From: a bacterium
Lineage (GTDB): Bacteria > UBA4055
Assembly: GCA_029559475.1 (NCBI GenBank)
Contig: JAKQBN010000021.1
Coordinates: forward strand, 10,345-74,344
Direction: 5' to 3'
Length of the DNA: 64,000 nt
The position numbers were made by a program, and so were the translations under genes. Below are positions 17,382-27,368 of the stretch, in pieces. The notes below the pieces were generated by a model. It was not told where the DNA came from. It searched no databases and saw only the letters and a list, made by a program, of their open reading frames with translations. How positions within the stretch are numbered: the first letter of the stretch is position 1; each line of letters starts with the position of its first letter.

Positions 17382-19178
17382 ATGAAAGACCATATACGAA
17401 ATTTCTGCATAATAGCGCACATTGATCACGGCAAATCAACTCTTGCCGACAGGCTTCTAGAACAGACGGGAACTCTAACCAGCCGCGAAATGAGAAACCA
17501 GACCCTCGACAACATGGATCTCGAGCAGGAGCGCGGTATTACGATCAAGTCACACGCCGTAACGATGAATTATACAGCAAAAGACGGCAGAACATACATT
17601 CTTAACCTTATTGATACTCCCGGGCACGTTGACTTTACTTATGAGGTTTCAAGAAGCATCGCGGCATGCGAAGGAGCGATCCTGGTAGTTGACGCTTCTC
17701 AGGGAGTTGAAGCTCAGACGCTTTCCAATCTTTATCTTGCGATGGGGCATGATCTCGAGATCATTCCGGTCATAAACAAGATAGATCTTCCTGCAGCCCA
17801 GCCTGAACACGTGGCTAAGCAGGTCAAAGATCTTATCGGATGCGTAGATTCTGAAATAGTTTACACTTCCGCAAAAACAGGAGTAGGAATAGACGATCTC
17901 TTGGAAAAGATCATTGCCGTTATCCCACCGCCCAAAGGAAAAGACGAACAGCCCCTACAGGCTCTGATCTTCGACTCAATGTATGATCAGTTCAGGGGCG
18001 CAGTCGCATATATCAAGCTCGTAAACGGCACAATCAGGCAGGGCGATAAAATTAAAATGTTCAATCAGGACATGCCTTTCGAGGTCGAAGAGATCGGCAT
18101 CTTAAAGCTGGACAGGTTCAAACGCAACCAACTGTCGGCAGGCGAGGTCGGATATCTTATCACAGGAACAAAGAATGCCAGGGACATTAAGGTCGGCGAT
18201 ACTGTTACATACGCAAAGAACGGGGCGGAGCTTCCCCTTCCCGGGTATCAGGATATTAAACCTATGGTCTATTCAGGCGTGTTCCCTGTCAGTACTGAAG
18301 ATTACGACGATCTGAAAGATTCGCTCGAGAAATTGAAGCTCAACGACTCGTCTCTTGTATATACTCCTGAAAGTTCTACAGCGCTGGGATTCGGATTCAG
18401 GGTCGGCTATCTCGGGCTTCTTCACATGGAGATAATCCACGAAAGACTAGAGCGCGAATACGATATGTCAGTAATAAATACATTCCCTAACGTTACATAT
18501 AATGTTTATCTGACATCAGGCGAAATGGAAGTCGTGAACAATCCTAAAGACTTCGACATGAGTAAAAACATTCAGAGAGTCGAAGAACCTTTCATCAAAG
18601 CTCAGATAATTACTCTGACCGAGCATATCGGGCCGATCATGAAGCTTTCTCTGGAAAGGAGAGGCATTTACATAGGCACGGATTACATCGATGAGACCAG
18701 AGTAGTTCTAAAATATAATTTTCCGCTTTCTGAAGTGATATTTGATTTCTTTGATAAGCTGAAATCAATTTCCAGAGGCTACGCATCTTTCGATTACGAG
18801 ATCGCCGGATATCAGCCGACAGAAATGGTACGACTTGATATTCTATTGAACGGTGAGAAAGTCGATGCCCTTGCCGCAATAATACATAAAGATAAAGCAT
18901 ATCACTACGGCGAGAACATCTGCCGAAAACTGAAAGACATCATTCCCCGCCAGATGTTCGACTGCGCTATACAGGCCGCTATCGGTTCGAGGATAATTTC
19001 AAGATCAACAGTTAAGGCTTTAAGAAAAGACGTACTCGCAAAATGCTACGGAGGAGATATCTCAAGGAAAAGAAAGCTTCTCGAAAAACAGAAGAAAGGC
19101 AAGAAGAAAATGAAGCAGATAGGATCGGTCGAACTGCCCCAGGAAGCATTTTTAGCTCTTTTAAAGGTGGATGAATAA
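17382..19178 (+). CDS. lepA: translation elongation factor 4
   Basis: A 598-residue ribosome-associated GTPase, full family length. G motifs are AHIDHGKST (12-20), DTPGH and NKID, with the switch region '[10 protein letters not shown]'. The LepA-specific C-terminal domain ends in the basic tail '[20 protein letters not shown]', diagnostic of EF4 rather than EF-G. It overlaps the signal peptidase gene by 8 bases, the classical lepA-lepB arrangement. Confidence 0.97.
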   Translation: MKDHIRNFCIIAHIDHGKSTLADRLLEQTGTLTSREMRNQTLDNMDLEQERGITIKSHAVTMNYTAKDGRTYILNLIDTPGHVDFTYEVSRSIAACEGAILVVDASQGVEAQTLSNLYLAMGHDLEIIPVINKIDLPAAQPEHVAKQVKDLIGCVDSEIVYTSAKTGVGIDDLLEKIIAVIPPPKGKDEQPLQALIFDSMYDQFRGAVAYIKLVNGTIRQGDKIKMFNQDMPFEVEEIGILKLDRFKRNQLSAGEVGYLITGTKNARDIKVGDTVTYAKNGAELPLPGYQDIKPMVYSGVFPVSTEDYDDLKDSLEKLKLNDSSLVYTPESSTALGFGFRVGYLGLLHMEIIHERLEREYDMSVINTFPNVTYNVYLTSGEMEVVNNPKDFDMSKNIQRVEEPFIKAQIITLTEHIGPIMKLSLERRGIYIGTDYIDETRVVLKYNFPLSEVIFDFFDKLKSISRGYASFDYEIAGYQPTEMVRLDILLNGEKVDALAAIIHKDKAYHYGENICRKLKDIIPRQMFDCAIQAAIGSRIISRSTVKALRKDVLAKCYGGDISRKRKLLEKQKKGKKKMKQIGSVELPQEAFLALLKVDE

Positions 19179-19800
19179 GTCAAAATACATAATATTTATC
19201 TTTATCCTGCTTGCTATTCTCATAAGCAAGGCTGTAGTTTTCGATTTTTACAAAGTAACATCAGCATCAATGTCAGAAACCCTGCTTCCGGGAGATTTCA
19301 TACTGATAAACAGGCTCGTATTCGGAACACATACGCCGAACAGAATAAATGTCCCCTTCATTAATTACAGTTTTTCAATACCATCTGCAAAAATTCCTCC
19401 CCTCAGGCATATCAGGCAGGGTGATATTGTGGTCATACGCAAAAACAATCATCCCGAATGCGAGAACGATCTTGTGAAAAGAGTAGCCGCTGTCGAAGGT
19501 CAGTCGATAACTATGATCGATGATAACATTTTTGTGGACGGAATTCTCGCTTATGACCCTGAATATGCTCAGAACGACACTACAGAAATAGAGATCAAAG
19601 ACGGCTCTTTCTACGATACATTTGTAGTGCCTGAAGAAAAACTATTCGTGCTTGGAGATAATTATCTGACAAGCTATGATTCGAGAGATTTCGGATATGT
19701 TGACACTAATGAGATCATCGGCAAAGCCGTTATAGTTTACGCATCAAAGGATATTGACGGCAGTTTCAGATGGAAAAGATTTTTTAAGTATCTGGAATAA
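19171..19800 (+). CDS. lepB: signal peptidase I
   Basis: Membrane protease that removes signal peptides from exported proteins. The 209-residue protein has one N-terminal membrane anchor (about 7-25). The catalytic serine lies in '[14 protein letters not shown]' (the family normally has a Pro where this has Glu), the catalytic lysine in '[12 protein letters not shown]', and box E is '[17 protein letters not shown]'. Overlap with lepA implies co-expression. It ends 2 bases from the convergent DUF4384 gene, so no separate terminator fits between them. Confidence 0.95.
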   Translation: MNKSKYIIFIFILLAILISKAVVFDFYKVTSASMSETLLPGDFILINRLVFGTHTPNRINVPFINYSFSIPSAKIPPLRHIRQGDIVVIRKNNHPECENDLVKRVAAVEGQSITMIDDNIFVDGILAYDPEYAQNDTTEIEIKDGSFYDTFVVPEEKLFVLGDNYLTSYDSRDFGYVDTNEIIGKAVIVYASKDIDGSFRWKRFFKYLE

Positions 19801-19802
19801 TA

Positions 19803-20651
19803 TTATTTTCTTGTCTTTATCTCTAAAACCTGCTCATCAAATTCAGCAGCTTTTGAGCTTTTTCCTTCTTTTTTTGTGATCTTGATCCCTCTGGTTTTCA
19901 CGCCTGTGTCTTCAGGTTTTTCTCCGACAGTATATACAGAACCCGCATTCTCGACCTTCACATCTCCAAGCTCGCCTGTGCTTGCATAAACTATTATTTT
20001 CTCTGAACCGAAGGGCGGGCTGACGGTCAGATCGTACTGATCTTTTCCCGACGGAAGCGAATAGACCGTTCCACCTTCGAAGTAGTTGTCTTTTCTGAAC
20101 GGATTAGGCAGTATTTGAACCTGAGTACCGTCGTTCTGAACATATACCACCCTTGCAAAGAAAGGCTTGTTGCCTTTCATGAATAAACTTATCTTTTCGC
20201 CTTCTTTATAGTCCGTTTTATCCTTATCTGTCCATAATCTGACGGCAAGTGGAGCTGTCGGAGATTCTGCCATTTCAGCTTTTTTCGGGCTGTCTTTGAT
20301 CTCTTTCGGTGTTACTTCGACCTTTAAAGTGATCTTATAGCTTTCGCCCATTGTATCGTCCTTTATCCACTCACCCTTAAGTTCTTCCAGAACTTTAACT
20401 ACAGCTTGCGAAAACGCATCTACAAGATCTTTTTCCATCACATAATCTCTTATCGTAGTCTCAGAGGATATGAATGTGCTCGCGTTCTCGCTTGCATTTC
20501 GAAGTGCGTTAGCCTTAGCTTCGCTCATGGTATCTTTTCTTGTCTTGTCGTCGCCCATGCTAGCTGTTCCGGTTGCCTCTATAACCACAGACTGAACGGC
20601 GAACAAGCCTGTAACTAAGATCAAAAGTGTTGTAAGAAAATAGTTTTTCAT
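19803..20651 (-). CDS. exported DUF4384 protein
   Basis: A 282-residue secreted or periplasmic protein with a signal peptide (about 1-20). Residues 25-115 ('ATGTASMGDDKTRKDTMSEA...') resemble the LPP20/FlgT-N domain that often precedes DUF4384. The DUF4384 domain follows: 'VRLWTDKDKTDYKEGEKI', 'PFFARVVYVQNDGTQVQILP', then 'NYFEGGTVYSLP'. It is otherwise of unknown function; related proteins occur near kinases and caspase-like proteins, and a caspase-like gene lies two genes away. Confidence 0.8.
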   Translation of the reverse strand: MKNYFLTTLLILVTGLFAVQSVVIEATGTASMGDDKTRKDTMSEAKANALRNASENASTFISSETTIRDYVMEKDLVDAFSQAVVKVLEELKGEWIKDDTMGESYKITLKVEVTPKEIKDSPKKAEMAESPTAPLAVRLWTDKDKTDYKEGEKISLFMKGNKPFFARVVYVQNDGTQVQILPNPFRKDNYFEGGTVYSLPSGKDQYDLTVSPPFGSEKIIVYASTGELGDVKVENAGSVYTVGEKPEDTGVKTRGIKITKKEGKSSKAAEFDEQVLEIKTRK

Positions 20652-20740
20652 TTTTTCACTCCGTTTAAATTACGTCAATTTAATAAGACATTAAGTTATG
20701 TGCAAATATTTTCAATTATTCCACTTCTCTCTATAAATTT

Positions 20741-21931
20741 TCAGATCATGCATGAAGGTACAACACTGATACCTTTATATTTCATTTTCTGCTTACCTCC
20801 GTAAATAAGTAAAGCATCTTTTGCGTCTCCTCCGGATAAATTTATAAAATAATGCAGTCCGTCAAGAAAACTGCTGCTGAATGTTTCTCCGGATTTTATT
20901 TCGACTGGGATAAGCTTCTGACCATCTTCGATTATCATATCCACTTCGTGCCCTGTTGAATCCCTCCAGAAATAAAGAGATGGAAGTTCTTTTCTGTTGT
21001 ATGCAGATTTGATGAACTCTGATATACAGTAGCTTTCAAAAATGCTTCCTCTGTATGGAGATAACCTTATATCTTCAGGTTTTTTAATCCCGAGAAGGTA
21101 ACATAAAAGTCCTGAATCGTAAAAATACAGTTTTGGGCTTTTAATAATTCTTTTTGAATAATTCTTATGATATGGGTTCAGCCTGAAAGTTATAAAACTT
21201 GTTTCAAGAATAGAAAGCCACCTCTGAGCCGTCATATTGCTTATGCCGCAATCTGCAGCGAGTGAGGATAAATTCAAAAGCTGACCGACCCTTCCCGCAC
21301 ACAATTTAACAAAATCAGTGAACAGGTTAATATCTCCAACATTTATAATTGACCTTACATCCCTCTGGACATATAACTGAAAATAATCACTCAGCCATTC
21401 CTGCGGCTCAAGGCCTTTATCGTGTATTCTCGGGTAGAATCCTGTATATATTGACTGATAAATATCAAATTTATCATTGAGTGATCTGCTTTCTATATCA
21501 TTCGCATCTAATACTAACGGTTTGCCCCCTTCAAGTTCTCTCTTTGTAAAAGGCATCAGGTAGAAAATGCTCGCTCTGCCTGCCAATGACTGCGATATAC
21601 TTTCCAGCAGGAGAAAATTCTGAGAACCGGACAGTATGAACATCCCATTTTTTTTCTCTTGATCGACTATACCCTGAATGTATGAAAATAGATCGGGAAC
21701 TCTCTGGGCTTCGTCAATTATCACGCCATTTCTGTATTGAGACAAAAATCCTCTCGGGTCGTCATACGCGTATTTTCTGCTGTCGGGATCTTCAAGGCTA
21801 ATATAATCGAAATCGGGGAAAACATATTTCAGCAGCGTAGTCTTGCCTGACTGCCGCGGACCCGTCAAAGTAATTACGGGATACTTCTTTACTGCATCTC
21901 TAAGTTTCTGTTCTAAAGCTCTTTTTATCAT
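20741..21931 (-). CDS. AAA ATPase with DUF4143 domain
   Basis: A 396-residue ATPase. Walker A is GPRQSGKTT (about 24-32), Walker B is GVIIDEAQ, and the sensor segment is ILSGSQNF. The C-terminal DUF4143 region carries a PD-(D/E)xK-like core, 'EVDMIIEDG...PVEIKSGETF', preceded by a winged-helix-like segment. Such proteins are common and often duplicated in anaerobe genomes; their biological role is not established. A second member of the family lies at 23776, and the two share layout but are clearly diverged. Confidence 0.88.
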   Translation of the reverse strand: MIKRALEQKLRDAVKKYPVITLTGPRQSGKTTLLKYVFPDFDYISLEDPDSRKYAYDDPRGFLSQYRNGVIIDEAQRVPDLFSYIQGIVDQEKKNGMFILSGSQNFLLLESISQSLAGRASIFYLMPFTKRELEGGKPLVLDANDIESRSLNDKFDIYQSIYTGFYPRIHDKGLEPQEWLSDYFQLYVQRDVRSIINVGDINLFTDFVKLCAGRVGQLLNLSSLAADCGISNMTAQRWLSILETSFITFRLNPYHKNYSKRIIKSPKLYFYDSGLLCYLLGIKKPEDIRLSPYRGSIFESYCISEFIKSAYNRKELPSLYFWRDSTGHEVDMIIEDGQKLIPVEIKSGETFSSSFLDGLHYFINLSGGDAKDALLIYGGKQKMKYKGISVVPSCMI

Positions 21932-22093
21932 TTCTTCACTTTGTTTTTGCAGATTTAACTTTTATTGTTAAATTTACAAAACTATGATCAATTAGTCAAG
22001 GCATTTCTCATTTCCCTGTCACCCGAGCCGTATTTTCAGGATTCCAGCTCGTTTTCTTTTTGCACAATGCTGTATAGGATTAACCGAATGTAA

Positions 22094-23566
22094 CTATGGA
22101 ACACTAACTACACGAAATCCGTAGGTATAACCTATGAAATTGGGGTTGTTATTTCCTCTAAATGTAATGCGGCAGTACGCAGGATAGTGATTCCAACTAC
22201 CGCTACGTAAAACGCGCGAAGCACCCGAACTAGGTCCTGTAGGATTATTGCTTGGACTGTTGTTGTAATAGTCACTGTAAAACCAGTCAGAACACCACTC
22301 CCAAACATTGCCTGTCATGTCGAAAATACCAAGCTCGTTGGGTTGTTTGCCTCCGACAGCTTTGGTCGAACCACCAGAATTTAAACTGTACCAGGCTACA
22401 TCGTTTAAATTATCAGAACCGCTATATGTATAATTCCTGCTTTTATTCCCACCTCTTGCTGCAAACTCCCATTCAGCTTCGGTCGGCAACCTGTATTCTA
22501 CTCCTTCTTTTTGGCTCAACTTTTTGCAGTATTCTACTGCATCGCTCCACGAAACTTGTTCCACCGGCAAATTCTCACCTTTAAAATTACTCGGATTTTT
22601 ACCCATTACTGCCTGATATTGAGCTTGAGTAACTTCGGTTTTTCCTATATAAAAATCCCCTACGGTTACGCTATGTATGGGTTTTTCGTCGTTATTCTCG
22701 TTACTGCCCATCTGAAATGTGCCACCCTGCACAAAGATCATGTTGCCGCTATCCCTTTCTATTTCAGACTCAAGATATTGAGGAGTTATTTTCTGAGGCT
22801 TCGTGTTTATCGTCATCGGAGCAGCTGAAACTAATGCTCCTGAAAAGCTTACCGTTGTCTCAAGGCTGGAAGTTTCCCATGGTACCTGAGTACCGCCCGA
22901 AATCTGTTTAACATTACGGCGCACTTCCTTAAACGCTTCTTCAACCGGAAGTCCTTCATTTTTTATAGCTTTCAGCAGTTCCTGAGTATATAACCCGTTT
23001 CGCCCTGTGCCGTCTGAAGCTGTCTTCCCCGGGCTTGTGGAATATGCGATCAATGTCCCGCCCGGAGACTTTCCAACTACAGCAAGACCTTTGCTGACAG
23101 AGCGGGAAGATGAAGCAAAAGGGTTATCGCGGCAGGCATCGAGAATAATTATATTCGTATTGTTGGAATATGCTTCGCACTTTGACAATAGTCGGTCAAT
23201 ATCCATACAATCAAATTCAATGTCAGTTTCGTCATTGATCGTTTTCCCTGTCGGAACGAGATAGTTTTTTCCGTTCAGCTGAATACCGTGGCCGGAATAA
23301 TAAAACACAAAAAGCCCCTGATTAGACATTTTTCCGGTAAAGTCATTAACAGCGCTTACCATTCCTTTTACGTCATTCACATTATTCTTTAATGTAACCT
23401 GAAATCCAAGTGATTTGAGTGTGTTGGCCATATCCTGTGAATCATTAAGGGAATTTCTCAACGGCGATACGGCATAATCCTTATTGCCAATGACGAGAGC
23501 GTATTTCCCGGAGGCAAAGACTAACCCCGTTAAGATTAGAAGTAAAAATATTAGTTTTGGTTTCAT
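22094..23566 (-). CDS. caspase-like protease fused to an FGE-fold domain
   Basis: A 490-residue exported protein with a signal peptide (about 1-19). Residues 20-235 form a peptidase C14 (caspase) domain with the catalytic dyad His93 in 'YYSGHGIQL' and Cys145 in 'IILDACRDNPF'. Residues about 270-490 form a formylglycine-generating-enzyme/sulfatase-modifying fold ('FVQGGTFQMGS', 'LPTEAEWEFAARGG', 'GNVWEWCSDW', 'YGFRVV'). The FGE-type active-site pair is not kept: 'RSGSWNHYPAYC' has only the second cysteine, so formylglycine synthesis is unlikely. The protein may act as a periplasmic or surface effector, with the second domain serving in ligand binding. A promoter and a palindrome lie upstream. 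Confidence 0.88.
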   Translation of the reverse strand: MKPKLIFLLLILTGLVFASGKYALVIGNKDYAVSPLRNSLNDSQDMANTLKSLGFQVTLKNNVNDVKGMVSAVNDFTGKMSNQGLFVFYYSGHGIQLNGKNYLVPTGKTINDETDIEFDCMDIDRLLSKCEAYSNNTNIIILDACRDNPFASSSRSVSKGLAVVGKSPGGTLIAYSTSPGKTASDGTGRNGLYTQELLKAIKNEGLPVEEAFKEVRRNVKQISGGTQVPWETSSLETTVSFSGALVSAAPMTINTKPQKITPQYLESEIERDSGNMIFVQGGTFQMGSNENNDEKPIHSVTVGDFYIGKTEVTQAQYQAVMGKNPSNFKGENLPVEQVSWSDAVEYCKKLSQKEGVEYRLPTEAEWEFAARGGNKSRNYTYSGSDNLNDVAWYSLNSGGSTKAVGGKQPNELGIFDMTGNVWEWCSDWFYSDYYNNSPSNNPTGPSSGASRVLRSGSWNHYPAYCRITFRGNNNPNFIGYTYGFRVVSVP

Positions 23567-23602
23567 TTGCCAATCTCCGGTACTTACATCATAATTCTGT
23601 TC

Positions 23603-23631
23603 AATATACTAAATTTTTCTTTCAATGTAAA
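23603..23631 (-). promoter_or_regulatory. promoter of the caspase/FGE gene
   Basis: Minus-strand TTTACA (23631-23626), 17-base spacer, TATATT (23608-23603), about 37 bases before the ATG at 23566. Confidence 0.55.
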
Positions 23632-23645
23632 CATTCCAATAAAAT

Positions 23646-23659
23646 AATCCGCGCGGATT
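23646..23659. promoter_or_regulatory. 14-bp palindrome, possible operator
   Basis: AATCCGCGCGGATT is a perfect inverted repeat 15 bases upstream of the -35 of the caspase/FGE gene, in the intergenic region shared with the divergent DUF4143 ATPase gene. It has no T-run, so it is more like a protein-binding site than a terminator. Confidence 0.4.
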
Positions 23660-23775
23660 TTACTGACTTCAAACATTTATTCCGGCTATTTTGCAGCGTC
23701 GTCGCGAATTAACCGATGTTTTTTCTTGCAATTACGATTAAAATATGTTATATTTATAAAAAAATGGAGCTGGTA

Positions 23776-24999
23776 ATGTACACAAAAAGAACTCTAGAAA
23801 ATTATATTGATAAGGCTACAAATCAGTTTCCCGCTTTGCTTTTAATTGGCGCTAGGCAGGTTGGCAAAACTACTTTACTGAAACATTTGAGCACTGATAA
23901 ACGGACTTACATAACATTAGATGATCCCGATATTTTAAATCTGGCAAAGAACGATCCTGCCTTATTTTTTAAAAGATTCCCGCCCCCTTTACTAATTGAT
24001 GAAATTCAATACGCACCCGAATTACTGCCTTATATTAAAATCCTGATTGACAGTAACAGGCAATCAGGAACTTTCTGGCTGACCGGATCTCAACAGTTTC
24101 ATCTTATGAAAGGCGTTTCAGAGTCATTGGCAGGAAGAGTAGGGATAATCAATCTGTTAGGATTATCAAAGCACGAAATCATGAATAAAAAACAGAATTA
24201 CAATTCTTTTTTACCTACTCTTGATGAAATTGGGAAAAGAGACATAATCAACAAAAAGATAAGCCTGAAAGAATTATATCAACTCATCTGGAGAGGTTCT
24301 TATCCCGCTTTATACAATTCCGGTAATATTGATAAAGAATTATTTTACAGTTCTTATATTCAGACATACATACAAAGGGATGTAAGAGACCTTGCCAAAG
24401 TCGGAGATGAAACTGCATTCTTGAGATTTATTAAAGCTACAGCCGCCAGAACAGGAGGTTTATTAAATATGTCCGATCTTGCCAGAGACGCAGATATTGC
24501 TCCTAATACTGCAAAATCATGGCTGTCAATCCTTAAAACAAGCGGAATTATTTACCTTCTCGAGCCTTATTATACAAATGTTTCAAAACGGCTTGTAAAA
24601 TCTCCCAAATTATATTTTCTGGACACAGGACTTTGTAGCTACCTTACAGGCTGGTCGAGTCCTGAAACACTTGAATTGGGAGCAATGAGCGGGGCAATGC
24701 TTGAAACTTGGATCTTAATTGAAATATTAAAAAGTTATTGGCATAATGGAAAAAATGGCAGTTTTTACTATTACAGAGATAAGGATTCAAATGAAATAGA
24801 CCTGCTGATTGAAATTGACGGTACAATTTATCCCATTGAGTTCAAGAAAACAGCTTCTCCAAGAAAAGAACACATTAAACATTTTCATCTCCTACAGAAA
24901 CTAAATATGCCTATCGGATCAGGCGGGGTAATATGCCTGTGCGACAACTATCTTCCTTTAGAAGAAAATATCTGGTCTATACCGGTGAGTTTAATATAA
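23776..24999 (+). CDS. AAA ATPase with DUF4143 domain
   Basis: A 407-residue relative of the ATPase at 20741. Walker A is GARQVGKTT, Walker B is LLIDEIQ, the sensor is LTGSQQFH, and the C-terminal nuclease-like core is 'NEIDLLIEIDG...PIEFKK'. The ATG at 23776 is chosen because GGAG ends 6 bases before it; other in-frame starts at 23764 and 23716 have no ribosome site. The coding sequence appears more AT-rich than the neighbouring metabolic genes, which hints at a separate origin. It converges on the end of the lysine operon. Confidence 0.87.
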   Translation: MYTKRTLENYIDKATNQFPALLLIGARQVGKTTLLKHLSTDKRTYITLDDPDILNLAKNDPALFFKRFPPPLLIDEIQYAPELLPYIKILIDSNRQSGTFWLTGSQQFHLMKGVSESLAGRVGIINLLGLSKHEIMNKKQNYNSFLPTLDEIGKRDIINKKISLKELYQLIWRGSYPALYNSGNIDKELFYSSYIQTYIQRDVRDLAKVGDETAFLRFIKATAARTGGLLNMSDLARDADIAPNTAKSWLSILKTSGIIYLLEPYYTNVSKRLVKSPKLYFLDTGLCSYLTGWSSPETLELGAMSGAMLETWILIEILKSYWHNGKNGSFYYYRDKDSNEIDLLIEIDGTIYPIEFKKTASPRKEHIKHFHLLQKLNMPIGSGGVICLCDNYLPLEENIWSIPVSLI

Positions 25000-25029
25000 A
25001 CTTACCGTAATGCAAATTATAACAATCCC

Positions 25030-25815
25030 CTACTTCTTCATCTTCTTCGCGATCTCGGTGACGGCGAATGAAGCTACATCATCGGCGTACTTGCCCGGTC
25101 CGAATCCCGCGTCATACCCCAGTTCCTTAGCAAGCTCGTGAGAAATTCTCGGTCCGCCTGCGACAAGGATGACTTTTTCCCTGAGTCCTTCAGCTTCGAG
25201 AAGCTCGACAAGCTCTGTCAGGTTTTGTATATGAACATTCTTCTGAGTTACGGTTTGAGATACAAGCAGGACATCAGCCTTGAGTTCTTTCGCTTTAGCG
25301 ATAAAATCCTCATTGGCTACCTGGCTTCCGAGATTATAGGCTTCGATCATTTCATATCTTTCAAGCCCGTAATGTCCCGCATAGCCTTTCATGTTCATGA
25401 TGGCGTCGATCCCTACTGTATGAGCGTCGGTTCCTGTGCTTGCGCCTATAATGACTATCTTTCTACCTATATTTTCTTTTATAAAATCATTCGTCTGATG
25501 CATATCCATTACTTCCGTCTCAACTACATGAACTTTAATGTTAGTCACATCGACAGAATGAACCGTATTGCCGTAAACGACAAAGAATGTAAATTCCTTA
25601 TCGAGCGCTTTAGCATACGCTACATTAGGCTCTTCGAATCCCATTTTTTTGGCAAGCTGTTTGGCCGCTTCTTCGGCTTTGGGATCATTGGGCAGGGGAA
25701 GCGTGAATGACAACTGGACTTTTCCGTCGTTCATTGTGTCGCCGTAAGGTTTTATCTTTGTCAGATCCAGAGTCTTATCGAATTCCTTTTTATCCATTGA
25801 ATATAACCCGCTCAT
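25030..25815 (-). CDS. kamE: lysine 5,6-aminomutase beta subunit
   Basis: The cobalamin-binding subunit of the PLP- and adenosylcobalamin-dependent mutase that converts beta-lysine to 3,5-diaminohexanoate. The 261-residue protein has the B12 lower-ligand motif D130-A-H132-T-V-G, inside 'GASTGTDAHTVGIDAIMNM', and the Rossmann-like ending 'GGPRISHELAKELGYDAGFG'. It starts in an ATGA overlap with kamD, behind GGGAGG. It is the last gene of the lysine operon. Confidence 0.95.
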   Translation of the reverse strand: MSGLYSMDKKEFDKTLDLTKIKPYGDTMNDGKVQLSFTLPLPNDPKAEEAAKQLAKKMGFEEPNVAYAKALDKEFTFFVVYGNTVHSVDVTNIKVHVVETEVMDMHQTNDFIKENIGRKIVIIGASTGTDAHTVGIDAIMNMKGYAGHYGLERYEMIEAYNLGSQVANEDFIAKAKELKADVLLVSQTVTQKNVHIQNLTELVELLEAEGLREKVILVAGGPRISHELAKELGYDAGFGPGKYADDVASFAVTEIAKKMKK

Positions 25816-27368
25816 TTTGTACCTCCCAGCATAAGTTCTTCAAACGGATTGAAGTAATTTTTATCCTTTTCGACAAGGCCGTCAAGCCCTTTTCCGCCGT
25901 TGACGGGCCGTTTTACTCCCGCGAATTTTCCCATTTCGAGGGTTTTGAACAACCCGAGATGTTCGATCTCTTCAAGCATTCTGTCGGCTTCTCTTAATAC
26001 TTCATCAGCTCTTTTTTCAATTATCCCGCCTTTTTTAAAACTGATCTCCTCGCCTAAGTCTTCCATGTTGTTAAATATGTAGGCGGCATTTTCGATCGCG
26101 AGATATCTGTCGGACATGAACGGCGTGTGGATAGCTTCTGTGAGCATACCGAGAAGATGTATTTTCTGGCCTGTCATTATAGTGACCATATTGAACAGCG
26201 CGTCCTGCACGTGACCGCGGAAAATGTTCCCCGTCATGAATTTTGTCGGCGGCATATATTTTAAAGGAGCTTTCGGGAATATCTCTCTCGCCATCTGCGC
26301 CTGTGCAAGCTCGTATAAAAATCCGTTCTTCATTGTCGGTTCCATCTCGAAAGCATGTCCTAAGCCCATCTGTTCTTCCTTCAGTCCTGCTATTACGGCG
26401 AACTGTTCGTTGATGAACTGCGATGCCAGTACGGTATGCGCAGATTCATAGGCGTCGTCTGTGGTCAGATAATTGTCTTCGCCCGTGTTGATGATGACTC
26501 CGGCGAATCCGTTGATCATTCTTGAAAAATACTGATCGACCATGGTTCTCTGCATGTTTATGTCTCTGAATAAAATCCCGTAAAGCGCGTCGTTGAGCAT
26601 GACATCGAGCCTTTCCAAAGCGCCCATTGCAGCTATCTCCGGCATGCAGAGCCCTGAACAGTAGTTGCATAGCCTTATATATCTTCCTAGTTCAGCTCCT
26701 GCGTCGTCGAGCGCTTTTCTCATCAGCCTGAAATTTTCCTGAGTTGCGTAAGTTCCGCCGAATCCTTCGGTCGTTGCCCCGAAAGGCACATAGTCAAGTA
26801 AGCTCTGGCCTGTCGTTCTGATCACGGCGATCACATCCGCGCCCTGCTTTGCTGCTGCTACCGCCTGAGTGATATCCTCATAAATGTTTCCTGTCGCTAC
26901 TATCACATACAGATAAGGTCCCTTTTTATCGCCGTATTTTTCAAGATATTTATCTCTCTGTTCGCGGTTCGATTTGATCCTTTCGACAGTCTTTTTGGCT
27001 ATAGTGGAAATAGTGTTCTTTATTTCGAACATGTTTCCCATTGGAAGCGCAACGAGATCAAGCCCGCCTTTGGCGACCATCTCTGCGATCTCCTGAGCTG
27101 TCATCTTCTTTTGAAGAATAGCATTACCCAGATATACTGCCGCGCCTGTCGTAAGTCCGCCTTTATCTTTGATATGATCGACAATGATATTCGGGTACGG
27201 AATACCCATTTCATCCGCGCCGTCAACGCCTAAGAGCCTCAATATCGCCCTTTCGACCGTAACGCTTGTATGTTTCTCAATAAAACCGTGCGTAGTTTCG
27301 GCGATCCTTTTTGCGGTCTGCCGCGCGTGTTCCGCCGTTTTAAAATCAAGATTTAATTTACTTTCCAC
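25812..27368 (-). CDS. kamD: lysine 5,6-aminomutase alpha subunit
   Basis: The 518-residue catalytic subunit that holds PLP and, with KamE, performs the radical 5,6-amino shift. Characteristic stretches include 'KSNREQRDKYLEKYGDKKGP', 'PFGATTEGFGGTYATQENF' and 'NYCSGLCMPEIAAMGALERL'. The start is GTG at 27368, with GGAGG six bases upstream and lying within the end of kamC, so translation is coupled. Length and context fit KamD fully. Confidence 0.95.
   Translation of the reverse strand: MESKLNLDFKTAEHARQTAKRIAETTHGFIEKHTSVTVERAILRLLGVDGADEMGIPYPNIIVDHIKDKGGLTTGAAVYLGNAILQKKMTAQEIAEMVAKGGLDLVALPMGNMFEIKNTISTIAKKTVERIKSNREQRDKYLEKYGDKKGPYLYVIVATGNIYEDITQAVAAAKQGADVIAVIRTTGQSLLDYVPFGATTEGFGGTYATQENFRLMRKALDDAGAELGRYIRLCNYCSGLCMPEIAAMGALERLDVMLNDALYGILFRDINMQRTMVDQYFSRMINGFAGVIINTGEDNYLTTDDAYESAHTVLASQFINEQFAVIAGLKEEQMGLGHAFEMEPTMKNGFLYELAQAQMAREIFPKAPLKYMPPTKFMTGNIFRGHVQDALFNMVTIMTGQKIHLLGMLTEAIHTPFMSDRYLAIENAAYIFNNMEDLGEEISFKKGGIIEKRADEVLREADRMLEEIEHLGLFKTLEMGKFAGVKRPVNGGKGLDGLVEKDKNYFNPFEELMLGGTK

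Noticed and set aside
22094-23566. Formylglycine-generating enzyme activity of the caspase-fusion C-terminus
   Set aside because: The first of the two active-site cysteines is missing in 'RSGSWNHYPAYC'.
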